This document shows positions 47,212-57,374 of a stretch of DNA of 64,000 bases, piece after piece (position 1 is the stretch's first letter; each line of letters begins with the position of its first letter). Both the position numbers and the translations under genes were made by a program. The notes beneath the pieces are model-generated. The model saw only the letters and a list, made by a program, of their open reading frames with translations. It was not told the origin of the DNA and made no database searches. The stretch is from Lachnospiraceae bacterium (GTDB lineage: Bacteria > Bacillota > Clostridia > Lachnospirales > Lachnospiraceae). The stretch covers positions 1 to 64,000 of the forward strand of contig JAGAMY010000020.1 in NCBI GenBank assembly GCA_017624495.1, written 5' to 3'.

Positions 47212-49158
47212 TTATTCATATTTATAACTAAGCTTAAGGCTCTTTCTTTCCTTAACAATAATGGGTAATTCCAATAATTGTCTTAGTCTATTTACCTTTC
47301 TTAATTCGGTTGATTTAATGTTTAGCAAATTGATATAATATTCAATCGTCTCAAGTTTGTTTGCATGTAGTAGTTTGTGAACATCTTTATCAACAAGTAC
47401 AAGATTTGAGTACTCATCAGTACCTCCTCTATGTTTCGCTTTCTTGTGGTGACAATGAATATCATCAACACTCAAAAACTCCTTGTTTGTAACATAACAT
47501 TTGCCCCATTGAGCACTATATAAAGAAATTCTATTGTCATAATACTCAATGCTACTACTACCTATCTTTTGGTTCATTAGTTGATACATCATAGTACAAT
47601 TTATACCTAGCTTGTCGTGTATAATTGCACGACCTTCTTTGGTATAAGGACATATCCTTTGATTAAAAGCAATTGGATTTTTGAATTGCACATAATAGAT
47701 TGGATAAATAGGTTCTCTCGTCCCTTTGATATATCGCAAGGATTTTGATTTACCATATCTTTTCTTCTCTATGTCTGTTAAAGGTCGTCCTTGTTTAACA
47801 AGTCGATTCCCTCTTTGTGTATTCAAACGATTATACATAATCCTATGATTTCGATTTTGAATTCTACTCAAATCGCTTGCAACATTCGTTGCTATACGAT
47901 AATAGTTTTGAATTCCTAATACCATTGAATTATATACAACTACTTCCTTAGCTTCTTTGTCAGAACCTTGATAACTACAAAACTTTTTAACTTGATTTGC
48001 TAACTTTTCACCCTTATCTTTAAGGGCTTTTTGACTTATGTGTGAATCTACAACATATTTTGAGTTTTTCTTCTTACGATGAACCTTAATACTAAAACCA
48101 AGAAATTCCATACTCTTTTTACGAGTATTTACTATTCGAGTTTTCTCTTGTGAAATATCTAACTTCAATCTTTCTTTTAACCATTTTTCAATAGCTATTT
48201 TTGATTTCAAAGCATCTTGCTCATTCTTACAAAAAATTCGAAAGTCGTCAGCATATCTCACAATCCATAACTCTTTTAGATTGGTACTTTCTCTTATTGC
48301 TCTATAACCATGTCCCCTATCGACCGTACCATTCTTTTGTGGTCTTTGACTATAATTGTCAGTCACTTTACTATATTGAAATTGACTTTCAACCCAATGG
48401 TCTAGTTCGTTAAGAACTATATTGGCTAATAGTGGAGATAAAATCCCTCCTTGTGGAGTTCCTTTACTTGGCTTTATCAAAGTCCCATCGGGCATTTTGA
48501 TAGGAGCTTTTAGTATTTGTCGAATTACATATATCAACTCTTTATCACGAATTCCTAATGCCCATATTTGTTTAATGAGCTTGCTATGGTCTACATTATC
48601 AAAGAAACCTTTTATATCAAATTCAATTACATAATGCAAATTTGACATTTGTAACATTCGATAGGTTCTTGATATTGCATGCTCGACCGAGCGATTAGGT
48701 CTAAAACCAAAACTATTATTAGAAAATTTTGCTTCACATATAGGTTCCATTACTTGCTCAATGCATTGTTGGATTAACCTATCCCATATACATGGAATTC
48801 CAAGTGGCCTTGTTGTTCCATTGGGTTTTGGAATTTCTTTTCTTCTAACGGGTTTTGGTCTATATCCATGTTTACTTCCTCGAACTATATATCTTACCAT
48901 CTCAACAACCTCATTTGGTTGCATTTTTGCTATATCTTTAATATTTCTATTATCAGTACCAGGAGTAATACTACCTCCATTGGTCTTGATGTTTCGATAA
49001 GCAAGTAAGATATTGTTCTCACTTAGGATAATATCCATTAGTTTTGGAAATTCGGAGTTCTCTTTGCTTTTCTTATAAAGTTCATCATAGACATCTTGCA
49101 TGTCATAGTATTCATTGTGTCTCAAACTATCAATACAATGTCTCGTATCTTTAGGCAT
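47212..49158 (-). CDS. ltrA: Group II intron reverse transcriptase/maturase (intron-encoded protein)
   Basis: The 648-aa protein has reverse transcriptase blocks (GIPCIWDRLIQQCIEQVMEP, FDIKGFFDNVDHSKL, GTPQGGILSPLLANIVLN, and the active site RYADD near 303). A maturase X region follows, and a C-terminal HNH nuclease has CYVTNKEF...HCHHKKAKHRGGTDEYSNL near 572. RT, X and HNH domains make a complete, probably mobile intron protein that assists splicing and copies the intron into new sites. It is intact, with no internal stop. Confidence 0.95.
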   Translation of the reverse strand: MPKDTRHCIDSLRHNEYYDMQDVYDELYKKSKENSEFPKLMDIILSENNILLAYRNIKTNGGSITPGTDNRNIKDIAKMQPNEVVEMVRYIVRGSKHGYRPKPVRRKEIPKPNGTTRPLGIPCIWDRLIQQCIEQVMEPICEAKFSNNSFGFRPNRSVEHAISRTYRMLQMSNLHYVIEFDIKGFFDNVDHSKLIKQIWALGIRDKELIYVIRQILKAPIKMPDGTLIKPSKGTPQGGILSPLLANIVLNELDHWVESQFQYSKVTDNYSQRPQKNGTVDRGHGYRAIRESTNLKELWIVRYADDFRIFCKNEQDALKSKIAIEKWLKERLKLDISQEKTRIVNTRKKSMEFLGFSIKVHRKKKNSKYVVDSHISQKALKDKGEKLANQVKKFCSYQGSDKEAKEVVVYNSMVLGIQNYYRIATNVASDLSRIQNRNHRIMYNRLNTQRGNRLVKQGRPLTDIEKKRYGKSKSLRYIKGTREPIYPIYYVQFKNPIAFNQRICPYTKEGRAIIHDKLGINCTMMYQLMNQKIGSSSIEYYDNRISLYSAQWGKCYVTNKEFLSVDDIHCHHKKAKHRGGTDEYSNLVLVDKDVHKLLHANKLETIEYYINLLNIKSTELRKVNRLRQLLELPIIVKERKSLKLSYKYE

Positions 49159-49160
49159 AG

Positions 49161-49190
49161 GGCTCTCACTTCCTTTCTTGAAAGTGAGCC
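49161..49190 (-). promoter_or_regulatory. Hairpin enclosing the maturase ribosome site (domain IVa-like)
   Basis: On the minus strand GGCTCACTTTCAA and GGAAGTGAGAGCC pair directly before the maturase ATG, with AAAGGAAG in the loop and upper stem. In well-studied introns the maturase binds such a hairpin in domain IVa and represses its own translation. Confidence 0.55.
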
Positions 49191-49987
49191 TTTTTAGTCA
49201 TACACGAAATCCCTATTGTGTTTGAATGAATGAATTTTTAATTTAGTTCTTAATAAAAGTTATAACGACTTGTGCCCATTCCTCCATCTTCATTACAAAG
49301 ACTTCATAGGTTCGAACACTACTTTTCAGCATTGATTCGATTGCTTATTGTTCTTCGACAATCTATATTTTCAAATACTACTAGGAATATTCAAAAATAC
49401 TCAATACATTTCCTCGTTCCAATAATTTCTACCTTTACATATACCCTTAGGTGCTCAATATAGGCCTGTTAGCTTGGATGTGCCTTTAACACAACAAGGT
49501 CTTTCATAACCAAGATTTTTACTCAACCTCACTAACACTATGTTGAAATAGCCCCTTATGTTTCCATAAGGTCGTATATAGACCCTTTAATTTCTCGAGT
49601 TCGTCAGTCGTTTTGACATACTCACCATAGGTATTTTATAGGCTTCCGACATATCACAAATCATATCTTTTACTTTAATCTTTCTTGGCGGGCGAGCTCT
49701 AGCTACTTTTGAACCAACCATACTCAATTATTTCATTAACTTAGACTTGCTTCTGCCGACTTTACCGAGCTTCATACAAAGTTCGTTTCCAAACAATGCA
49801 TGTCGGAGTCTCAAAGAGTAAGTTTCAAAGCGTTACCTTATCATTCCTTACTTCGAAATTATTAGTTCTCCATCATTTGTTTTCGACATTCCAAATTGAA
49901 TCCCTTTTTACTTGAACCAATATATAAGAATATCTATTCAAATAATGTGCTTCGCCTTTGTTTATTTAAGCGAAGAACGAGTCGCAC
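49191..49987 (-). ncRNA. Group II intron 5' ribozyme region (domains I-III)
   Basis: About 800 nt lie between the intron 5' end and the maturase with no convincing gene. The 5' end carries GTGCGAC and then a CTTCGC/GCGAAG hairpin (about 49949-49976), consistent with the start of domain I. I did not identify the exon-binding loops with confidence. Confidence 0.8.
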
Positions 49988-52001
49988 CCTGATAGACAAT
50001 GCAGCCATAGGTAGGAGCTAAAATCGGCTCTAACTGCGGACAGTCATAGGCAATGGGACCTTCGCTGTTTTTTCCCCGGATATATGCCGGAATAAAGTCC
50101 ATAGGACCCGGTCGGTACAGGGAAATTCCCGCAATGACATCTTCTAAATTCTGCGGTTTTAACTCCTTCATAAAGTTCTTCATTCCGGCACTTTCTAACT
50201 GGAATACCCCTTCCGTTTTTCCTGTTCCTAAGGATTCTAAAACAGCTTTATCATCGAAATCGATATGGTCGATATCAATATTTATTCCATGACCTTTTTT
50301 CACCATTTTTACCGCATTTTGAATCACGGTTAAGGTTCTAAGACCTAAAAAGTCCATTTTCAAAAGCCCCAACTCTTCGATGGTCGTCATGGTAAACTGG
50401 GTGGTAATCATGCCGTCTGAACCTCTCGATAACGGTACATATTCATCCATTGGTTTCTGTGAAATCACCACGCCTGCCGCATGCATGGAGGTATGTCTGG
50501 GCAGTCCTTCTAAACGTTTAGACATATCAATTAAACGCTTAATACTCTCATCACTTTCATACATGGAACGAAGTTCTGGATTTATTTTTAGGGCTTTATC
50601 AATGGTAATTCCCAGTTCATTTGGTATATTTTTGGCTATTGTATCCACAAAAGCATAGGGCAAATCCATCACACGACCAACGTCACGAATAACTCCCCTT
50701 GCCGCTAAAGTACCAAAGGTAACAATCTGTGTTACACAGTCTTTACCATATTTCTCGATAACATAATCAATTACTTCCTGCCGTCTTTCAAAGCAAAAAT
50801 CCACGTCAATATCGGGCATGGATATTCGCTCCGGATTTAAAAATCGTTCAAAAATCAGACTGTATTTTATCGGGTCAATATTGGTAATTCCTGTGGTATA
50901 AGATACTAAACTTCCTGCTGCACTTCCTCGTCCGGGACCTACGATAATCCCATTTTCCCTTGCATAACGGATATAATCCCAAACAATTAGAAAATACTCC
51001 ACATATCCCATGTCTTTAATAACATTTAATTCGTATTCTAATCTTGGTTTTAATTCCTCTGCATTATCAGGATAGCGTTCTTCTAAGCCATCGTAGCAGA
51101 GTTTTTCTAAATATTCATAGGTGGTATATCCATCCGGTACTGGGAAATTTGGCAGTTTTGTATTTCCAAATTCGATTTCCACATGACAGCGGTCTGCAAT
51201 TTTCTGTGTGTTTTCCACCGCCTCAATGGCATAAGGAAATAGGCGTTTCATTTCCTCTTCTGACTTGACATAATATTGTCCGCCTTCATAACGCATGCGG
51301 TTTTCATCGCTTAATTTTTTACCTGTCTGTAAACACAACAGTATATCATGAGGCTCTGCATCGGCTTCATAGGTGTAATGTACGTCATTGGTAGCAACCA
51401 GTGCAATGCCTGTATCCTTTGACAAACGTAAAAGCTGCTGATTAACCGTCTGCTGCTCTGGAATCCCATGGTCCTGCAACTCTAAGTAAAAATTATCCTT
51501 TCCAAAGCAGTTCTGATATTTTAATGCTGTTTCTTTTGCTTCTTCATAAAAACCACGCACTAAATAACGCTGTACCTCTCCGGCAAGACAGGCACTTAAG
51601 GCAATAATCCCTTCATGATAAGTTTCTAAAACTTCCATGTCTACCCTTGGCTTGTAATAGTAACCATCCACAAATCCTTTAGATACAATTTTTACCAGAT
51701 TACTGTATCCGGTGTTGTTTTCCGCTAATAAAACCAAATGGTAATAGCGGTCTTCGCCGTGGGTGTTTTCTCTGTCAAAACGGGAATTGGGGGCAACGTA
51801 TACTTCACAGCCTAGTACGGGGTTGATTCCGGCAGCCGTGGCAGCTTTGTAGAAGTCAATGACACCGTACATGACACCGTGGTCGGTAATAGCTGCGGCG
51901 GTCATGCCAAGTTCTTTGACCCTTGCAACGTATTCTTTTATTTTGTTCGAGCCGTCAAGAAGACTGTACTCGGTATGCACGTGTAAGTGTGTAAATGACA
52001 T
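49988..52001 (-). CDS. dnaE: DNA polymerase III alpha subunit, 5' exon
   Basis: This exon encodes residues 1-671 and the first base of codon 672 of the replicative polymerase: the PHP domain opening HLHVHTEYSLLDG, GPGRGSAAGSLVSY near 358, the catalytic Asp motif PDIDVDFCFERR near 400, and the end of the palm/finger region up to GCIVYQ. Without splicing, translation would run eight residues into the intron and stop at 49962, losing the fingers and C terminus. AATGGAG precedes the ATG. The spliced product of 1159 aa is normal DnaE length. Confidence 0.95.
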
Positions 52002-52031
52002 ATTTTTAACTCCATTTCTGTTAATGGTTTT

Positions 52032-52061
52032 AGTATAACTTATGAGAGGGTGGGAAGTCTA
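52032..52061 (-). promoter_or_regulatory. Possible dnaE promoter
   Basis: On the minus strand TAGACT (52056-52061), 18 bp, TATACT (52032-52037), 31 bp before the dnaE start. It lies between dnaE and the long palindrome, so dnaE need not be transcribed through that element. Confidence 0.5.
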
Positions 52062-52083
52062 TAAGAAATAAATTACGTTTTGA

Positions 52084-52781
52084 CGATGCAGTTTATCCCG
52101 AAATGCCGGAGTGAAACGAACGGCAGACGAACACTGTGTGGCTAAGTTTCCGTCCAGTATAAAAGGTATTGGAATTTGGTAAAAAGAGCCGGGGACTGTG
52201 CAACGGCAGAGTGTCCGGCTCTTTTTACCAGATTTACATTTTGTAACCGGACTGGGATATTGGCTATGGTACGTCTGCCTGGGTTACGAAAGGATTTAGG
52301 GATAATCTACATCGAAACCTCCACAGGTAGATGACGCCAGAACACTTACGGCTACATCTCTACTCTATGGAGATTTTGATGCATATTATCCCAGAATTCC
52401 TCGTAACCCAGGCAGACACGTCCTACGCTCTCCAGTCCGGTATCACAGCGTAAATCAGTAAAGCAGGCAGGGGGAGTAGCTCTGTGGAATTGGTAGTGAA
52501 AAGTAGTGTTTCTTACATTTTCTAAACGAATAGTTATGCGCAAACATGGACGTTTGCGCAAGAATCCGCCACGGCATGGACGCCGTGTCGGATTCGGTAA
52601 CGAACGTTGCCACTATATAAATGAAAATGTATAGAAACCCTCTTTTCACGGACTTCCACAGAACTGCTCCCCCTGCCTGTTTTACTGACTTCATACACTA
52701 TGAATACCGGACGGAAACCTATCCACACAATGCACGTCTGCCGGAAGCTTCGCACCGACATTCCGGGATAAACATGCATCG
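52084..52781. repeat. ~700-bp nested, branched inverted-repeat element of unknown type
   Basis: Nearly the whole gap between dnaE and the malic enzyme folds on itself. Outer arms 52084-52160 and 52704-52781 are inverted copies (shared GTTTATCCCG, GGCAGACG, TTTCCGTCC). Inside lie a hairpin at 52173-52234, a second arm pair 52245-52306 with 52385-52446 (shared GTCTGCCTGGGTTACGA and GGGATAAT), and a third pair 52453-52522 with 52622-52691 (shared CAGGCAGGGGGAG, TCTGTGGAA, ACATTTTC). The third stem is capped by two hairpins, 52537-52560 and 52563-52594, both with loop ATGGAC. The three open frames on its minus strand are artefacts of the repeats. I cannot assign it to a known RNA or mobile element; a large structured RNA or a palindromic insertion are both possible. 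Confidence 0.85.
52178..52229. terminator. Strong bidirectional terminator-like hairpin inside the palindrome
   Basis: GGTAAAAAGAGCCGG pairs with CCGGCTCTTTTTACC across an interior of about 20 bases. Read on either strand the stem ends in a T5 run, so it could stop transcripts from both sides. The pairing continues further on both flanks. Confidence 0.7.
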
Positions 52782-52794
52782 CTAAACCGTAACT

Positions 52795-53973
52795 CTACTT
52801 CTCAATCCGTGCAACTCCTGTCTCAATCGCAGCCTTAGAAACAGCCTCCGCAACAGCCTTTGCAACTCTCTTATCAAACGGATTTGGAATAATATAATCC
52901 GCATTTAATTCATCATCCGTAATCAGATTTGCAATCGCATATGCTGCTGCAACTTTCATTTCATCATTGATATCAGAAGCTCTTACATCCAAAGTACCTC
53001 TAAAAATACCCGGAAATGCAAGTACATTGTTAATCTGGTTCGGGAAGTCGCTTCTTCCTGTTCCTACTACTGCTGCACCTGCTGCCTTTGCTAATTCCGG
53101 CATAATTTCAGGAACCGGATTTGCCATTGGGAAAAGGATTGGATTTGGTGCCATGGTTTTTACCATTTCTTCGGTAACAGTTCCCGGTGCAGATACACCG
53201 ATAAATACATCTGCTCCTTTAATTACCTCTGCTAATGTGCCCTTTTCCATATTGCGGTTAGAAATCTTTGCCATTTCCTGTTTTTCTTCATTTAAGCCTT
53301 CACGACCTTCGTAAATTGCACCTGTACGGTCACACATAATCACATTTTTCAAACCAAAACTAATTAATAACTTGATAATTGCAATACCTGCTGCACCTGC
53401 ACCGGAGGTAACAACTTTGATTTCTTCTAATTTTCTTCCTGTAAGCTTTAATGCATTTAACATCGCTGCTGCTACAACTACTGCAGTACCATGCTGGTCA
53501 TCATGGAAAATTGGAATATCACATTTTTCCTTTAACTGACGCTCGATTTCAAAACATCTTGGCGCAGAAATATCCTCTAAATTCACCCCACCAAAGCTGC
53601 CTGCTAAAAGCTCAACTGTGCGGACGATTTCCTCTACGCTCTTACTGCGTACACATAAAGGAAATGCATCTACACCACCAAATTCTTTAAAAAGTACACA
53701 TTTTCCTTCCATAACCGGCATACCTGCTTCCGCTCCGATATCTCCAAGTCCAAGTACTGCTGTTCCATCTGTGACAACAGCCACCATGTTTCCACGGCGT
53801 GTATACTTATAAGATAAATCCACATCTTTAGAAATCTCCAGACATGGCTCAGCAACTCCCGGTGTATACGCTACAGACAAATCTTCCGGTGTTTCTACTT
53901 TCGCTCTGCTGATAACTTCAATTTTTCCATTCCATTCTTCATGCTGTTTTAATGCAAATTCTTTTTTATCCAT
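52795..53973 (-). CDS. NAD(P)-dependent malic enzyme
   Basis: The enzyme oxidatively decarboxylates malate to pyruvate. The 392-aa protein is the short bacterial form without a phosphotransacetylase tail: SVAYTPGVAEPCLEI, the metal/substrate segment FKEFGGVDAFPLCV, HDDQHGTAVVVAAA and a Rossmann motif SGAGAAGIAII. Cofactor preference cannot be read from the sequence. I start at 53973 behind GGAGGAAG; the frame is open to 54021. Its stop lies 13 bp from the outer arm of the palindrome. Confidence 0.95.
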   Translation of the reverse strand: MDKKEFALKQHEEWNGKIEVISRAKVETPEDLSVAYTPGVAEPCLEISKDVDLSYKYTRRGNMVAVVTDGTAVLGLGDIGAEAGMPVMEGKCVLFKEFGGVDAFPLCVRSKSVEEIVRTVELLAGSFGGVNLEDISAPRCFEIERQLKEKCDIPIFHDDQHGTAVVVAAAMLNALKLTGRKLEEIKVVTSGAGAAGIAIIKLLISFGLKNVIMCDRTGAIYEGREGLNEEKQEMAKISNRNMEKGTLAEVIKGADVFIGVSAPGTVTEEMVKTMAPNPILFPMANPVPEIMPELAKAAGAAVVGTGRSDFPNQINNVLAFPGIFRGTLDVRASDINDEMKVAAAYAIANLITDDELNADYIIPNPFDKRVAKAVAEAVSKAAIETGVARIEK

Positions 53974-54035
53974 TTTATCTTCCTCCAAAAAAATACTATG
54001 TATAGTGTATAGCAATTCCAACGCTTTTGCAAATG

Positions 54036-54070
54036 AAAAAATGACCAGATTTTACTCCGGTCATTTTTTT
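54036..54070 (-). terminator. Terminator after glycogen phosphorylase
   Basis: AAAAAATGACC pairs with GGTCATTTTTTT around a 13-base loop, starting 6 bp past the phosphorylase stop. The T run is present on both strands. Confidence 0.85.
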
Positions 54071-54075
54071 AACAA

Positions 54076-56334
54076 TTAATTTAATTTCCAAACGTCCTCA
54101 TTATACTGTGCAATGGTTCTGTCGGATGAGAAGAATCCTGCTTTGCTGATGTTTACAAGCATTTTCTTTGCCCATGCTTTTCTGTCTTCGTACTCTTTTA
54201 ATGCTTTTTCTTTTTCTGCTGCATAGGATTCTAAATCCAGTAAGGTCATAAACCAGTCTTTATTTAATAATTCATTGTAAAGACGTTCTAAGTTTTCTTT
54301 CTGTCCGATAGCTAATAATTCCTTGCTTACGATAAAGTCTACAGCTTTTTTGATTTTTGCATCTTTTTCATAGAAATCTTTAGATACATAATCTGCCTTT
54401 GCGTAATGTTCGATTACGGTATCGCTAGATTCACCGAAAATGTAAATGTTATCATCGCCAACTAATTCCGCAATTTCCACATTTGCACCATCCATTGTAC
54501 CTAATGTGATAGCACCGTTTAACATAAATTTCATATTGCCTGTTCCGCTGGCTTCTTTAGAAGCTAAGGAAATCTGCTCGTGAATATCTGCTGCAGGAAT
54601 TAATTTTTCTGCTAAAGTTACATTGTAGTTTTCTACCATAACTACATTTAAGTATGGAGAAACCTCCGGGTCATTGTTAATTAACTGCTGTAAGCAGAGA
54701 ATTAAGTGAATGATGTCCTTTGCAATGGTGTATGCAGGAGCTGCTTTTGCACCGAAAATAACAGTAATTGGTGTAGATGGCTTTTTGCCCTCTTTGATTT
54801 CAAAATATTTCTGAATCACATACAATGCGTTCATCTGCTGTCTCTTGTACTCATGCAGACGTTTAATCTGGATATCAAAGATGGAATTTTCATTTAATTC
54901 AATACCCTGTGTACGTTTTAAATAATTCTTTAATTCTGCTTTACGGGCTGTTTTTACTCCTAAGAAACGGTCTAATACAGCATCATCATTTGCAAAATCT
55001 GCAAGTTTTTCTAATTCCTTTGCATCCTTTTTAAAGCCCGGTCCAATCAGCTCTTCGATTAATTTTGCAAGCTGTGGATTGCAGTGTAATAACCAGCGGC
55101 GGAAGGTGATACCATTGGTCTTATTGTTGAATTTTTCCGGATAAAGTTTGTAGAAGTTATTTAACTCGGAATTTTTCAAAATTTCTGTGTGTAAGTAAGC
55201 CACACCATTTACACTGTAACCATAGTGGATGTCAATATGTGCCATGTGTACACGTTTTTCATCATCAATGATGTAAACGGATTTATCATCAAATTTCTTC
55301 ATGACACGGCTGTTTAATTCATAAATAATTGGCATTAACTGTGGTACAACCTTATCTAAATAGTGAATTGGCCATTTTTCCAAAGCTTCTGCAAGGATGG
55401 TATGGTTGGTATATGCGCAAGTCTTTGATACAATTTCAATGGCTTCATCCATCAAAATACCACGCTCCATTAATAAACGAATGAGTTCAGGAATTACCAT
55501 GGTTGGATGTGTATCGTTTATCTGGATGGTTGCATAATCTGCTAAGTCATGCAAATTGCAGCCTCTTTCTACCGCTTCGTCTAAAATCAGTCTTGCACCG
55601 CTGCTTACCATGAAATACTGCTGGTATACACGAAGCATGCGTCCTGCATCATCACTGTCATCCGGGTATAAGAATAATGTTAAGTTTCTTGCAATATCAT
55701 TTTTATCAAAGTTGATGCTATCATCCTTTACCATACTTTCATCAATGGATTCCACATCAAATAAATGCAGTTTTGTAGTTCTGTTATCGTAACCGGTTAC
55801 ATCGATATCATACATTCTGGAGTTTAAAGTAAATCCGCCAAACTGTACCGGATAAACCACATCTGTTTTTGTCAGCCAGCTTTCTTTTTCAATCCATGGG
55901 TTTGGTGTTTCGTGCTGTAAGTTTTTGTCAAAAACCTGCTTGAAAAGTCCGTAGTGATAGTTTAATCCAATACCATCTCCGTTTAAACCAAGGGTTGCAA
56001 TGGAGTCTAAGAAACAAGCGGCAAGTCTTCCAAGTCCACCGTTTCCTAAGGATGGTTCCGGCTCAACTTCTTCAATTTCACTCATGTTTTTACCATTTGC
56101 TTCTAAAAGCTCTTTTACCTCATCATAAATCCCAAGATTGATTAAGTTGTTAGATAACAATTTTCCAATTAAGAACTCTGCGGAAATATAGTACAATTTT
56201 TTCTTTCCGTCTTTACTTTCCTTTGTCTTTGCCATGCTTTTTGTCATTTCCAACAAAGCAAAATACAGTTCTTCATTGGTACAGTCTTTGATTTCCTTGT
56301 TACATCTGTTTTTCACGATCTCTTTTAAATTCAT
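54076..56334 (-). CDS. glgP: Glycogen/starch alpha-glucan phosphorylase
   Basis: GlgP releases glucose 1-phosphate from glycogen or maltodextrin with phosphate and pyridoxal phosphate. The 752-aa protein shows [16 protein letters not shown] near 90, [20 protein letters not shown] and the PLP-lysine region [15 protein letters not shown]...[10 protein letters not shown]. It is slightly shorter than the 800-840 aa of many relatives but has both ends. The ATG at 56334 follows GGAGGG. Confidence 0.97.
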   Translation of the reverse strand: MNLKEIVKNRCNKEIKDCTNEELYFALLEMTKSMAKTKESKDGKKKLYYISAEFLIGKLLSNNLINLGIYDEVKELLEANGKNMSEIEEVEPEPSLGNGGLGRLAACFLDSIATLGLNGDGIGLNYHYGLFKQVFDKNLQHETPNPWIEKESWLTKTDVVYPVQFGGFTLNSRMYDIDVTGYDNRTTKLHLFDVESIDESMVKDDSINFDKNDIARNLTLFLYPDDSDDAGRMLRVYQQYFMVSSGARLILDEAVERGCNLHDLADYATIQINDTHPTMVIPELIRLLMERGILMDEAIEIVSKTCAYTNHTILAEALEKWPIHYLDKVVPQLMPIIYELNSRVMKKFDDKSVYIIDDEKRVHMAHIDIHYGYSVNGVAYLHTEILKNSELNNFYKLYPEKFNNKTNGITFRRWLLHCNPQLAKLIEELIGPGFKKDAKELEKLADFANDDAVLDRFLGVKTARKAELKNYLKRTQGIELNENSIFDIQIKRLHEYKRQQMNALYVIQKYFEIKEGKKPSTPITVIFGAKAAPAYTIAKDIIHLILCLQQLINNDPEVSPYLNVVMVENYNVTLAEKLIPAADIHEQISLASKEASGTGNMKFMLNGAITLGTMDGANVEIAELVGDDNIYIFGESSDTVIEHYAKADYVSKDFYEKDAKIKKAVDFIVSKELLAIGQKENLERLYNELLNKDWFMTLLDLESYAAEKEKALKEYEDRKAWAKKMLVNISKAGFFSSDRTIAQYNEDVWKLN

Positions 56335-56402
56335 GATTCCCTCCAAAAATTGTTTTTTTGTTTTATGTTGAGTTTATTATATCCACATACTTCCTGTTTT
56401 TC

Positions 56403-56432
56403 TTGTAATATTCGGGCAAAAAGTAGTACAAT
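56403..56432 (+). promoter_or_regulatory. Possible promoter of the AraC gene
   Basis: TTGTAA (56403-56408), 18 bp, TACAAT (56427-56432), 39 bp before the AraC start. The glgP promoter faces the other way in the same gap, with TATAAT readable on the minus strand near 56379. Confidence 0.5.
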
Positions 56433-56470
56433 ACTATCATATCGGATGTTTTTTTAAGGAGGATGCCTAT

Positions 56471-57346
56471 ATGAACATTTTAGAATATGAAAATTATCAG
56501 GAAAAAAAGGCGCATGGCAATCCCGGTTTTCCCTATACTACATACTTGTGTTCAATTCCGTTGGATTTTGCCACTGTTCCGCTTCACTGGCACGATGAGA
56601 TGGAAATTATCTATATAAAAAAGGGAAACGGAGCAATTTCTGTAGATTTCCAATCCTACTTTGTAACTGCTCCGGCATTGGTTTTGATTTTACCTGGGCA
56701 GTTACATTCCATCAGCCAGCACGAAATGGATTCCATGGAATATGAAAATATTATTTTTCATCCAAATATTTTACTGTCACGGCAAACGGACGATTGTACC
56801 AAGGATTTTCTCCTGCCACTTTTTTCCGGTACAGTGTTTTTGCCCACGCTGCTGACACCTTCCTTAAAAAACTATACAGAAATTGCTGCCTGTATTGATG
56901 AAGCGGATGAAATCTGTAAAACCTACCCTAAGGCTTACCAGTTTGCTCTAAAAAGCCAGTTACTGCGTTTTTTCTATCTGCTCTTTTCTACCTGTATGGA
57001 TACGGGTGCTTCGCCCATAAAGCCCAGAGCACTTGACAAAATGAAGCAGATTATTAAATATATCGAATGTAACTACATGAAAAAAATCTCGATTGCCGAT
57101 ATAGCCGATGCAGTGGGCTTAAGCCAGTCCCATTTTATGAAATATTTTAAAAATACCATGGGCACCTCCTTTATTGACTATCTAAATGAATACCGTCTGA
57201 CCATGGCTTCAAGGCTTTTATATACTTCGGATTCATCCATTTTAGATATTGCCGGGGAAGTTGGTTTTGATAATCTTTCTTATTTTAACCGACTATTTAA
57301 AAAACGATTCGGTACAACGCCAAGTAATTACAGAAAGTCGAGATAA
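56471..57346 (+). CDS. AraC family transcriptional regulator with cupin sensor
   Basis: The 291-aa protein has an N-terminal cupin-type ligand pocket (PLHWHDEMEIIYIKKGNG, about 36-53; LILPGQLHSI) and a C-terminal AraC double helix-turn-helix (IADIADAVGLSQSHFMKYFK, then ILDIAGEVGFDNLSYFNRLFKKRFG). It is read divergently from glgP across 136 bp, so control of glycogen breakdown is plausible; the alternative is regulation of distant sugar genes. AAGGAGGATG precedes the ATG. Confidence 0.92.
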   Translation: MNILEYENYQEKKAHGNPGFPYTTYLCSIPLDFATVPLHWHDEMEIIYIKKGNGAISVDFQSYFVTAPALVLILPGQLHSISQHEMDSMEYENIIFHPNILLSRQTDDCTKDFLLPLFSGTVFLPTLLTPSLKNYTEIAACIDEADEICKTYPKAYQFALKSQLLRFFYLLFSTCMDTGASPIKPRALDKMKQIIKYIECNYMKKISIADIADAVGLSQSHFMKYFKNTMGTSFIDYLNEYRLTMASRLLYTSDSSILDIAGEVGFDNLSYFNRLFKKRFGTTPSNYRKSR

Positions 57347-57374
57347 AAAACGGAGATGGACTAATCCATCTCCG
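57345..57374. terminator. Shared convergent terminator (AraC gene / amidase)
   Basis: A perfect 10-bp stem CGGAGATGGA/TCCATCTCCG with loop CTAA. The minus-strand T6 run suits the amidase, whose TAG stop is in the loop, so the end of that coding sequence forms the 5' stem arm. It begins just past the AraC stop on the plus strand. Confidence 0.85.

Larger units (their letters stand above)
46649..49987 (-). mobile_element. Group II intron inserted in dnaE
   Basis: The 3339-bp element begins GTGCGAC on the minus strand (49987 downwards), matching the GUGYG 5' consensus, and ends CTAT at 46649, the usual AY. It contains a domain V-like hairpin near its 3' end and an intron-encoded reverse transcriptase. 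It is in the same orientation as dnaE. Excision joins CAGG to AACAGG and restores the conserved Gln-Glu-Gln-Val reading frame exactly, so the boundaries are supported to the base. Confidence 0.94.

Noticed and set aside
49272..49463. Plus-strand 63-codon frame inside the intron
   Set aside because: It lies antisense to the ribozyme core, with no ribosome site.
52352..52779. Three overlapping minus-strand open frames of 69-81 codons inside the palindrome
   Set aside because: They have no ribosome sites, and their coding is explained by the inverted repeats; none resembles a protein.
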